This document shows positions 23,731 through 33,957 of a DNA stretch of 64,000 bases, one piece after another (within the stretch, counting starts at the first letter, position 1; each line of letters opens with the position of its first letter). The stretch covers positions 689,822,420 to 689,886,419 of the forward strand of contig CM062813.1 of assembly GCA_031772625.1 (NCBI GenBank). Direction: 5' to 3'. The stretch is from Pinus tabuliformis (taxonomy: Eukaryota; Streptophyta; Pinopsida; Pinales; Pinaceae). Under the pieces are notes generated by a model. That model made no database searches. It saw only the letters and a list, made by a program, of their open reading frames with translations, and was not told the origin of the DNA. A program made the translations under genes and the position numbers.

Positions 23731-24787
23731 ATTGGCGATTCACTGGAAGAACCAATTATCTCTGATAATAGTGAAAATTTTCAAAAATTCAGTAAAAATA
23801 ATTCAAGAAGTGAAAACTACTTTTCAAAATATTTAGATAAATAAAATTACTCTGACTATAAAACTCTTTAAGGTGCAATTTTTTTAAAAAACCTTTCATG
23901 AATGAAAAACTCCTATTTACTTGTATCAGTCATTAATCAGTTGTAAAAAATAAAGTAGGGGACCTTTTACGACTTAGTTTGTAGGGTACTTGTTTGTCAT
24001 AGGTAGAGCCATTGTTGCTAGTAGGCGTTCATAGCCTCGACAGGGTTACCTTTTAACCAACAACAATCTAGTATCCCATCCATTTAATAGTGCAATAATT
24101 AGAGGTAAGTTTATTTATTTATTATTATTTTTTTATGCTAAAAAGCCATTGTCCTAGTTTGGTGGCTAGATAACGACAATGTCATTCACCAATAATAACT
24201 AAAAATGAGCAAGTTGGCTCGTGATGAGATCCCTTGTCTTACAATTAAAAAGCATAAGCCATTACCCTCATTTGGTGTTCAATATGGTAATGTCAGTTTA
24301 ATTGGTTCCCTATGAACATGGTAAGCAGGGTCGTGATGAGACCTCTTATCTTTTTAGATTTATTATATTTTAGAATTACACTAAAAAAATTCTCTTTTTA
24401 ATGGATGGGGAGGATCATTGACTCCTTAAGAGTTTTGGATGACAAATCCGAGTTGAAATTATTTTAGTTGTAAGACGGTCTTTAATTTTTAAGGATAACC
24501 TTTTTTGACTGAAACTAGAGTAAAAGGATATAATTTTTGAGGTTTTTTAAAAGATTTTACAACTTAATGGAAAAGATTTTCAGAGTTCTATAATTTTTAT
24601 CTAATTTTCAATTTTGGTAACCACTTCTTAAAAATTCCTACCTTCAAAATGAAAAAATAAAAATAACTTCAAGAGATGTTTGAAAATTCAATAGAGTACT
24701 ATTTAACATTTTATTAACAAAATTTGTAAAAGGAAAAATAAATTGCAGCAGGATGTACAATGGAAGTGATTTTTTACAGATTTTATT

Positions 24788-24835
<48 letters not shown>

Positions 24836-24843
24836 ATAAGAAA
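23731..24843 (-). other. 3' noncoding region of the minus gypsy
   Basis: Lies between the integrase stop near 24844 and the LTR. It is AT-rich, has no ORF and contains the TA microsatellite at 24790-24834. The part up to 24603 is duplicated in copy A; the part from 24604 is unique. Confidence 0.5.
24790..24834. repeat. TA dinucleotide microsatellite
   Basis: About 22 uninterrupted TA units. Confidence 0.95.
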
Positions 24844-25637
24844 TTAAGGAACAAATTTCTTTAAGATGAGCCCATTTACAGGAAGAGAATCTCTCTTGCC
24901 TGATAAATCTTGCAGTAGGAATGTAGATGGGCTTATCTGCCCAACAAGATGAAATGAATCAGGCCATAATTTCTGAAATTTGGTATGTTTCCCTTTTTCT
25001 TCGTGTGTTTTATCCCAATGGAGAACTAGGTCTTCAACTTGGAAGGATCTTTGTGTGGCTGAACTTGCATCAAAAGAAGCTTTCACCATTTGATGATGTT
25101 TGGTGTGTGTGATTTTGACCTTTCCCCCTTCTTCTTCTAGTTTTAGGATTTGTGAATTTCTTAATTGCAAGGAAGAAGAAGGTGTTTCTTCAATAAATCG
25201 AACTAGGGATAATGAAGGAAGAGATAAAAGTGATGGAATAATGGCTTCCTTCCCATAGATTGGTTTAATGGAGAAGTTCCTATAGAGGCATTCTGAGTTA
25301 TCCTATCAACCCATAGAGAAAATATTAAAGCCTTGTGCTAGTTTCTTTGATTTTGATCAACAATTCTTTTGATTATTCTAGGATATTTTTATTAGTGAAT
25401 TCTACCAAACCGTTTCCCCTGGGATAGTACTTAGCAGAATATTTGAGTTTAAGACCTCTCCTAATTGCAAATTCAATCATACTGGTACTTGAAAAAATAA
25501 GATGCATTATCAAATATAAGTGCAGAAGGCAAATATAATCTTCTAATGATAAATTGATCAATAAATTCAATAACGGACTCAGAATTGACTACCTTTAGCG
25601 GAATTGTTTCTACCCACTTAGTGAAGTAATCTGTAGT
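24844..25637 (-). pseudogene. Gypsy integrase, C-terminal part
   Basis: Minus-strand continuation of the integrase after the 25638-36823 insertion. It begins inside the catalytic core (TTDYFTKWVETIPLK), continues through LPSALIFDNASYF with the second catalytic Asp, and GNGLVEFTNKN with the catalytic Glu (frameshifted near 25480). It ends with a C-terminal domain containing VEDLVLHWDKTHEEKGKHTKFQ and LPVNGLILKKFVP, typical of plant gypsy integrases. At least one frameshift and several stops separate the pieces. Confidence 0.8.
25627..25637. repeat. Target-site duplication, left
   Basis: TAATCTGTAGT here is repeated at 36824-36834. Joining the integrase pieces across one copy restores a continuous integrase reading, which proves the 25638-36823 block is an insertion. 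Confidence 0.85.
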
Positions 25638-26358
25638 ATTGTTTAGATAATCTTCGGCAAAATCACATAACCAATCTTTTGTCGACGTGTTTCGAACCAA
25701 CCAGTGTGGTTCATCGTCAGGACAAGTTGAAGAACCAATCCGGCTTAGCATGATTAAATAGATTGTGCAGAGACTCCAACGGCTATAATGTCAACGGCTA
25801 AATTTGACCAAAAAATCCTAGTCAAACCACTAATTAGTTATTAACATCCTTAGAAACCGCTAAAACAAGAAATAAAGGAATTCATTTGCTAATTTAAAAA
25901 CAAATAGATATAATTCATTATTATTAGCTCAAATATTAAGAGAATTCATAATATAATATCCATATTTAATATTTTTTAAATTATAATGGTCATTAATAAA
26001 TTATATAAAAGAAAAATTATTCAATATTTATTAATTAATATATTTACCATTCTTAAATACCATTAATATATTGGTCCGATTATTCTCGTCACTCTTATTA
26101 ATCTTATTCAATAATACTTTGTTAAAATTTTATTTACTTAATAGAAATCATTTTTATTGTTTTATTTTATTTAAAATGTTTTCATTATCATATATATTTT
26201 TAATTTTTTTTTTTTCTTTTTTTTTTTGGCCTATAAATATTTGTTGAGCCCTTTCTTTTATTTATCGTCAATCTAATATCCATATTTAATATTATTTCAA
26301 ATATAATGGTTATTAATAAATTACATCTTGTATAATTTCTATTATTATTCCAATATTA
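25638..26358 (-). repeat. Left inverted arm
   Basis: Reverse complement of the right arm. Landmarks on the minus strand, reading outward: a poly-A/T tract, an AT-rich block, paired CCGTTG motifs, the TTTAA box near 25755, the hammerhead at 25676-25726, and the end at 25638. The left arm stops about 31 bases short of the right arm's outer end. Confidence 0.85.
25676..25726 (-). ncRNA. Hammerhead ribozyme motif, left arm
   Basis: On the minus strand: stem I strand CTTGTC, core CTGACGA (25714-25720), helix II hairpin with GAACCA pairing to TGGTTC, core GAAA (with C, 25689-25693), a very short stem III AC/GT, cleavage triplet GTC, then GACAAAAG, which pairs back with stem I. All conserved core bases are present. 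Minimal hammerheads with one- or two-pair stem III are known in Penelope-like elements, where they are thought to act in dimers. Cleavage would fall between 25684 and 25683. Confidence 0.8.
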
Positions 26359-26816
26359 CCTTAGAATTAAAATTCCCGTTTTTTAACTTTTTACTGGAAT
26401 AAACAAATAGTAAATTAATATTGATTATTAATGAATATAAATTATTTGACCATTAGGTTTAAAGGATAAATAAGAAAGTATTATAAATAAATATATGATA
26501 TACCAAGAATATTAGTTATGCTATTATTAATAAACATGGACTTAAACTACCCTCAATTATGATATTTACCTAAGGTAACTAGATTCTAAGAATAATAATG
26601 ATTTAACAAAAATACTAAAGTAAATATAGATTAGTTAATAAACATATATTATTATATATAACTTATTATTTTAATTCCGAATGGACCATTATATTTAATA
26701 AATAAAAACGATACATTTTACCAATGGACCATTAATTAATTTATTTTTAAATAAAGACACAATTACCTAATGTAACTAAATTCTAAGAATAATGGTAATT
26801 TATTACCATTTATTTG
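26359..26816. other. Central unique part of the foldback element
   Basis: AT-rich, without ORF or recognisable RT. The sequences on either side (26306-26358 and 26817-26870) are inverted copies of each other and mark the inner ends of the arms. Confidence 0.6.
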
Positions 26817-26983
26817 TATAATATTGGAATAATAATAGAAATTATACAAGATGTAATTTATTAATAACCATTATATTTAATAACATTGGATGGTATATCG
26901 GTTAATCGAATATACTACGAACCGCGCGCGCGCTGCTGCTCTGCCGTCTATAGATTGCCGCCGCCAAACCCTTGGACGCTGCC

Positions 26984-28267
26984 ATGAGCGGTCCAGGGGG
27001 TTGGGAGTCTGCTCCCACCCCTCCTCTTTCCAGCGCAGATGCCTTCCGCAGGCTGTTAACCCAGAAGGGGAAGAAGCACTAGCACGTTGAAGTGCCTAAA
27101 TTTATTAAAAAGCTGGACGAAATACCAGAGATCGCCCTCCCAGAGGAACAATCAATAAAAATCGCTCTTGCGTTGTCTGACAGAGGCCTGGTAGGGCAGT
27201 TTATGGGCCGATGGCCGTCCACAAAGTCCACGGACGAATGGATACAACGAAACTGGAGGCCACAGTTGGAAAATAATGTGATTTGTTATGCTGTAGGGCG
27301 AGGCTATTTCATCTTCGAATTTACCACCAAGGAAGATCGTGACCTGGTCTTCAGAAATGGGCCGTACTTTATGGGAAACCAGGGATTGTATCTCAATAAA
27401 TGGAGTCCTGATTTTGACCCATCCGTTGATGTCCCCAAGGAGGCGCCGGTCTGGGTGTGGTTACCCAATCTCCCTCTTCACTGTTGGAGCTATCAATCCC
27501 TGCAGAAGATCAGGAATGGGCTGGGCCGATTCATTGACAAAGCTGATCACAGGGGCCAATATACTTGTGCCAGAATCTGCGTAGAAGTTGATCTGGAAGC
27601 CGGGCTACCAGAAGCAATTAAACTCAAGGTTGGAGAATGGCAGCACTACCAGAAGTTGGACTACGAGCAACTGCCTTTCAAATGTAGAACTTGTCATGTG
27701 CATGGACACTTCCAGAGAAACTGCCCAAAAGCCCCATCAGGGAACACAGTTGAAGAAGATGGATGGAAAGAAATCAGAAAGGGAAAGGCCATCCCAAAGC
27801 CTCCCGGACAGAAACCTAACGGCCCATTGGGAAAGCCTCACATCAATCCAAAAGCCGCTGCTACTTCTAAAGACGGATCCCCATCTGAAGAAAAGATGGA
27901 TGATAAGGAGAACCAAGAAGAAACCGGAAACATGGAGAAACAAGGAAAAACAAACGAAGCAGAATCATCAATTCCCACACCAGAGGAAGGTCAGAGGGGA
28001 AATGACGGTAATGAAGAACACATTAGTCTAGCCTCAGACTCTGAAGGCGATTCAGAAGAGAGAGATTCGGAATCTGACAATTCGTTAGCCACTCCAATCA
28101 AGACGACCAGAGGGCGGAAATCTAAGAAGAAACAGAGAGAGGAAGAAACTTACAAAGATGTCCTCCAGGGATCTCAAAAAACACTCAAATCAATGATGAA
28201 TACCAGATCTGGGCGCAAAAGCAACAAGGCTCCAATGGGAGCCTCCTCCCCCCACAAAAGTAAATAA
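26984..28267 (+). pseudogene. LINE ORF1 protein (DUF4283 plus zinc knuckle), one premature stop
   Basis: ATG at 26984 starts MSGPGGWESAP; a TAG at 27080-27082 interrupts it (CACTAGCAC, likely from CAG), after which it stays open to TAA at 28265-28267. The region after the stop holds a DUF4283-type RNA-binding domain (about 27180-27640, with VWVWLPNLPLHCWSYQ and ARICVEVDL), then an intact CX2CX4HX4C knuckle (CRTCHVHGHFQRNC, 27683-27724), then a charged Glu/Lys/Ser tail. Family role: packaging of LINE RNA into a ribonucleoprotein. It overlaps ORF2 by one base. Confidence 0.88.
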
Positions 28268-31200
28268 TGAAATACGTCTCCTGGAACTGCAGAGGTTTAG
28301 GCAGCAGGTCGAAAGAGGAAGCCCTGAAAGATTTAGTGAGAATATACTCGCCTGAAATCCTCCTCATCCAGGAGACAAAGCTGGAGGAACTTTCCCTCCT
28401 CCAATCCAGTAAAGTTTTTTGGAACAAAGGCCATGGAAAAGCGGTTAGTGCAAGAGGTGCCTCTGGTGGAATAGCCACCTTCTGGAACAGCACCATATAT
28501 GACTTCATTCAAGAAAAAAGCAGCTCTCACTGGCTCTTCACTCAACTACTCCACAAGGATTCTGGTCAGCAAGTAAGTATGTTTAATGTTTATGCTCCTG
28601 TTTTGTCAAGTGAGAAAAAAATCTGCTGGCATTCGCTCCATACTTTTCTTTTAGAGCAAAACCCCGAGAATATCATAATAGCAGGTGACCTCAATGTCAC
28701 CCTCGATATTGATGAGAAAAAGGGAGGTTCCATTGTTAGGGATCCTGCCAGAGAATGGGTGGAAGACATAATGTTGGGCTGGGACCTGGAGGATATTAAA
28801 CCATCATCAGGGAAATTCACTTGGTCCAATAAAAGAGCAGGCCCCAATCATATTGCTGCCCGTCTAGACAGATTTCTTGTCCACTCTTCCTTCCTAACCA
28901 GCGGTCTCATGGCATCTTAAAAAATTCTCCCAAATCTCATCTCTGACCATAAACCCATCCTTCTCGAGCTTTCCCTTGATGGCAATCTTGGCCCCATCCC
29001 TTTCAGGTTCAGCCCATTGTGGATCCAGCAAGAAGGCTTTCAAGATGTGGTCTCCGACTCTTGGAATAGGCCCGTCCATGGATCTCCTTTGTTTGTGTGG
29101 GAAGAGAAAATTAGGATTCTAAAAAGAAATATAAAAGCCTAGGCTAAAAGACTGCAAACCCCCTCATCCAAAAGAAAAGAAAATACAAATACGCTTGCTG
29201 ACCATCAACTAGAAATGGAGCAAAATCCGGTTTCCCAAAGTATGCTTCTAAAAGAAGTCGAGCTCCAAAAAGAGGTTCATAGATCCAGCAGGGAGGAGGA
29301 AGAATATTGGCGACAGAAGTCTAGAATTCTCTGGCTGAAATCTGGCGATAAGAACACCAGCTTTTTTCATAAGCAAGCGGAAGCCCGAAAGAACTTCAAA
29401 TCAGTCTCAGAGATTAAACACCAAAATACCGTGGTCAAGGATTTCGAAGGCATCAAAAAATCTACATACTCCTACTTCCAAGACCTGTATTCGGCTCCTG
29501 AAGAACCAGCTATTGATCCCCACTCTTATCCGATCAATTTAATACCCACTTGTGTCAAGGAATCGGACAACGATATGCTGACAACACTGATTAGTATGGA
29601 AGAGCTTGAGGAGGCACTGAACAATATGGAGCCTGATAAAGCCCCAGGGCCAGATGGGTTCTCTGTAAGGTTCTTTGTGACTTGCTGGTCAATAATAAAA
29701 AAAGATCTTCTGAGGATGGTCAGAAAATCTCAGAACTGTGTCAAGATAGGTGGTGGCATCAACTCAGCCTTCCTAGCTCTGATTCCAAAAGAGAAAGGCG
29801 CCTCTGACTTTAGTAGATTTAGGCCAATATCTTTGTGTAATTCCAGCTATAAATTGGTCTAAAAAATAATAGCCAACAGGCTGAAAAATATCTTGCCAGA
29901 CATCATCCCTGAAAATCAAGGTGGTTTCATAAAAGGCAGAAAGATTTTGGATAACATTGTGCTGGTTCAAGAAGCAGTCCACTCTAGCTGTCAAAGAAAG
30001 GAGAAAGGCATGGTGATTAAGCTCGACTTGGCGAATGCATTCGATAGGGTGAGACATGAATTTCTGTTTGCTGTTATGAAAAAGCTAGGCTTTTCATCAA
30101 ATTTCATCAACTGGGTGAAAGCCTGTATTGCCTTGCCTTGGATTGCGCCCTTGGTTAATGGCCGTTCTACTGATTTCTTCCAAGCTTCTAGGGGTCTGAG
30201 ACAGGGATGCCCATTATCCCCGCTCCTATATGCTGTCCAAGCCTCGGTGTTAAGCTTCCAACTAGATCATAATCAGCAAATCCAAACATTGCCTGGCCTC
30301 AGAACCACTCACAAGGTGAAAGACATTAACCATGCCCAATTTGCTGACGACACTCTGCTGCTTGGAGGAGCCAGCTTGATCTCTGCTGCTTGGAGGAGCC
30401 AGCTTGATCTCTGCAAGACATTTCAAGAGGGAACTGGACACTTACAGGCTGATTTCGGGCAGCAAAATCAATTACAGAAAATGCTCTATCTACCGCTGGA
30501 ATTGCTCGACTAAAGAGCTGGCTGACATAGCAAGACTTTTAGAAATGGAAGGAATCCGAAATTGGGAGTCATTTAAATATCTCGGAATACCAATCTTCAA
30601 ATCTAAGCCTAAAGTTGCTCACTGGCTGCCGCTGATTGACAAAATAAAAAATAGAATCCAAGCCTGGGGTGCCTCTTGGTTGAACAATGCAGGGAAAGTC
30701 ATCCTCATGAAATCGGTCCTAATAAGCATGCCTCTATTCCAAAACTCAATCCTCCTTGCCCCAAAAACCTTCCTCAGTAAGCTAGATAGTCTGTTGAGAA
30801 GATTTCTGTGGGAAGGTGGGAACAACAGTGATAGAAGAATTCATTTAGTGAACTGGGAAATCCTCAGAAATCCCTTTCAGGAAGGAGGCCTCCAGCTGCG
30901 CAATTTGGCTGCTCAAAATCTTGCTTTGGGTTCCAAGATTCTTTGGAATTTAGTTTCTGGAAAGACTAGCTGGAGTAAAAGAGTCATTTGGAAGAAATAC
31001 TTCCATGGGCAGCGTTTGAGATGCCTGGACAAACCTCCAAGAACTCTAAAAGGTTCTCCAATATTCAATCTCTGCAATGCTGCAAGGGAACAATTCAACC
31101 AACATCTATATTGGATCCCGGGTAATGGAAAGAAAATCAATATATGGGATGATTCGATCTTGGGTGACCAGCCAATGAAGAATGTGAATGGGCTTGCAAA

Positions 31201-32548
31201 CATTAAAAATTGGCTTCACTCTCGCAATCTGCACACTTTGTGGGACATTTCGAACTGGAAAGAAGCTCCTGACAGAACCTGGGATGGGTGGAACCTGGGG
31301 GAGGTCCCCATAATGCTGCAGGGGGAAGCCTCATTATTACTAGATATGCTCCAAGGAAAATCGCCTTCAAAAACCACTGCTAAAGACAAAAGAGGCTGGG
31401 GATCCAGCTCTGGCCACTATACTGTTTCTGAAGGTTACAAAAGAATTATGGTTGTTCCTCATGTTCCTCCAAACCCGGCCCAATGGAAATTTATATGGGA
31501 CTTTCCAGCTCTCCCAAAAATAGACTTCTTCTGCTGGACCGTGGCACATCAAAGCATCCTCACCAGAGATAACTTGAGAAGAAGAGGGATGGAAGGACCT
31601 TCCAGATGTCCTCTCTGCAAGTCTGATGAAGAAACTACCAATCACCTGTTGCTGCTATGCCCCTACGCTCAAGAAGTATGGAGGGGGGTGCTGATGTTAG
31701 AGCCCATCCTTGCTCTCCCAGACAACATCCCTGCCTTGTTCAGAACCTGGGCCAGCTTATCTCCTTTCTGCCTCAAAAATAAAAGTCTGCTTAAAACCAG
31801 CTGGATGTGGATCCCTAAGTTTATTTGCTGGAAATTATGGTTGGAAAGAAACAACAGAATTTTCCGAGAAGAAAGCTGCAGTACAATAAAAGTTATCTCT
31901 AAAATAAAAGCATTGTTAGGAGAGGCACTAGAAGCCAACACCTCATCAAGGAACGAAACGGGAATGCTCAGAGAAGAAGAGAAATGGTTCAAAGAATTAG
32001 CTCCAATGCTAAAGGAAAGGCCCCCTCAAGCTGTCCCTGTTCATTCCAACTGGGAAATTAGACTGGAAGAACAAGAGTTTATCAAGTGGAGATCGGCCTT
32101 GGAAGATCACTGTTTATTCTTCGATGGGGCTTCTAAAGGAAACCCTGGGGTTGCTGGCAGCGGGGGAGTTTTATTGAGCCCTGGAGGCTCTCCGGAATTG
32201 AGATTCCATTGGGGTCTTGGAACTGAATCTAACAACAGAGCGGAGGCTCTGGCTCTGTGGCAAGGGCTGACTCAGGCGATCAAAAGAAATATCCTTTCTC
32301 TTTCAGTCTTCGGAGATTCAAGAATCATCATTCAGGCCATGATTAGTCCTAAGAACTCTCACCAGGTCCAGTTAGCCCCCATCATCAAGAAAATTAGACT
32401 TCTGCTGCCCAAATTTAACAAAATATCATTCTATCATATCCTAAGGAACCTCAATTCCCTAGCTGATTATGAGGCCAACCTTGGTGTCCTCTGTTCTCGA
32501 AGATCACTGGTAATTAACTCAACAAAATCTTATTGTTCAATACCTTAA
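28267..32548 (+). pseudogene. LINE ORF2: endonuclease, reverse transcriptase, zinc finger, RNase H
   Basis: ATG at 28267 overlaps the ORF1 stop. N-terminal APE-type endonuclease: SWNCRGLGS, IQETKLEE, GDLNVTLD, then ISDHKP after a stop (TAA 28918). RT: PDKAPGPDGFS, KLDLANAFDRV, RGLRQGCPLSP, FADDTLLLGG. After a 28-bp tandem duplication near 30363-30418 the frame shifts by one. Then come zf-RVT (CPLCKSDEETTNHLLLLC) and a C-terminal RNase H (FFDGASKGNPGVAGSGG, ESNNRAEALAL). Stops also at 29140 (TAG, probably a former Trp TGG in CTGG) and 29860 (TAA). It would nick target DNA and copy LINE RNA in place. Plant L1 elements with an RNase H are known. Confidence 0.9.
30363..30418 (+). repeat. 28-bp tandem duplication inside ORF2
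   Basis: CTGCTGCTTGGAGGAGCC and ten further bases occur twice in a row. Since 28 is not a multiple of three, the duplication shifts the frame by one, which equals the frame change seen between the RT core and the rest of ORF2. Confidence 0.9.
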
Positions 32549-33702
32549 ATCTCCAGCCCGATCCTTCTTCCCTCTTTGAAATAGGGGGTCTCTGTTCATT
32601 CATATTGTAATCCGACATCCCAAGGCTGATCCAAGACTCCGAATTTCTTCTGTTACTTGATTGTCTCTGTTTCTCCAACGAAGTTACAGGTTCCTAAAGA
32701 GTATATCCCAGTGAAATTTTGCAATTCCTCTGTCTATCTCTTCTGAAGGATAGGATCAGAATTCTCAGAACCAGTCTTCCCCGGGAAGTGGCATTCGTGA
32801 CTTCTTCCAAGTTCTGCATTGGAGACTCAAGTCGTTGAAGACTTCCTCTCATTCTGCGGCCACTCAGCTTCCTGTGCCAAGAATGCCTGCTGGGAAAGCA
32901 TTTAAAAGATCCGTAGACAGCCATCCGAAGTGAAGTTCCTGATACACAGCCAGCTCAAGCTTGGACCATCTTCTTACTCCAGATTCTTCAAATATCCTGG
33001 TTACACAGAACCAAATCATTGCAAATCTTTCCATTAGTTTATTGAAAGGATCCCTCTGCTCATCTTGCATCTGTTGACCGAAACCTTTCCGGGCGACTTA
33101 TCCATCTGTTTACTGAAAGAACTCCATACCTCATCTTGCTGCTGTTGAAGAAACCATTCCAGTGAAATCAAATCTGCCAAATCGAATCCGCATACTTCCC
33201 TTTGCTGCAAGTCTTTATATGAGCTCAAATATGGAGGAAAGTCGCAGATTTCAGTCATAAGGTCACTTCCCGGGGTTTGTAAGTCTAATTGCAAGGATTC
33301 TAAAAAGCTCATCTCCTGGAACTCAAGTGCCACGCTCAAGCATCAGGACAAAGCCAAGTTTACAATCCTTCTACAAAATGGGGGACGACAGCGACAAAGA
33401 CTCGAGTTTATAAGGATTGACAAGCAAACAGAAAGTGCCATCGGTTTTTTGCAGAGAAATCCCTCTATTCTCTGAGGAGCAATCTATCATTTGAGGACAT
33501 TACATGGGGCGCCATCTCATCTACAGCCATCAATAAGCCGAAGCAGGTTATTCTCCACCCCAGATCCTCATTTTGAACAACACTCCTTTCGATTTGGACC
33601 AGCATCCTCTTGCACTCCCCTGTTCTCTGTCATGGACTCACCTGAATTGTAAAGCATGCGGTAGCTGATTTACCGCCCTTTTCAATATAACCGTTATTGT
33701 CC
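32549..33702 (+). other. LINE 3' untranslated region
   Basis: About 1.15 kb between the RNase H stop and the poly-A tail. The minus-strand ORFs here are not supported. It is less AT-rich than its surroundings. Confidence 0.6.
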
Positions 33703-33957
33703 AAAAAAAAAAAAAAAAACCATTATATTTGAAATAATATTAAATATGGATATTAGATTGACGATAAATAAAAGAAAGGGCTCAACAAATATTTATAGGC
33801 CAAAAAAAAAAAAAAAAAAAAAATTAAAATATATATGATAATGAAAACAATTTTAAATAAAATAAAACAATAAAAATGATTTCTATTAAGTAAATAAAAT
33901 TTTAACAAAGTGGGCTCCGAACCTAGGGTTTTCAGTGATTCTCTCTGTCATCTAACA

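Larger units (their letters stand above)
14851..24603. repeat. Tandem duplication, copy B (copia inserted)
   Basis: Direct copy of 10029-14850, split at 15424-20312 by the copia element. Net length without the insertion is about 4.87 kb. The junction at 14850/14851 shows only a shared AA between the end of A and the start of B. On the right, B continues at 24604 into the internal region of the minus-strand gypsy, so B holds the original context. Confidence 0.85.
26879..33718 (+). mobile_element. Plant L1-type LINE with ORF1, ORF2 and poly-A tail
   Basis: The element lies within the right arm of the foldback. CCATTATATTT occurs at 26868-26878 and again after the tail at 33720-33730, a target duplication. 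The 3' end has 17 A (33703-33719). ORF1 and ORF2 overlap at TAATG. The 5' leader (26879-26983) is G/C-rich compared with its target. Few disruptions: one stop in ORF1, and three stops and one frameshift in ORF2, so it is not very old. Confidence 0.88.

Noticed and set aside
25473-25751. 92-aa ORF and its mirror at 36679-37047 sharing the first 37 residues
   Set aside because: The shared part is translation of the inverted arms, including the hammerhead region, fused by chance to integrase text on one side. It is not a gene.
27092-27094. GTG start for LINE ORF1
   Set aside because: An in-frame ATG at 26984 gives a plausible N-terminus, with one TAG at 27080 that looks like a mutated Gln codon.
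33910-33957. GTG start for the ubiquitin-like ORF
   Set aside because: GTG is not a normal plant start and 33910-33911 belong to the target duplication; the first in-frame ATG at 33958 has a good context.
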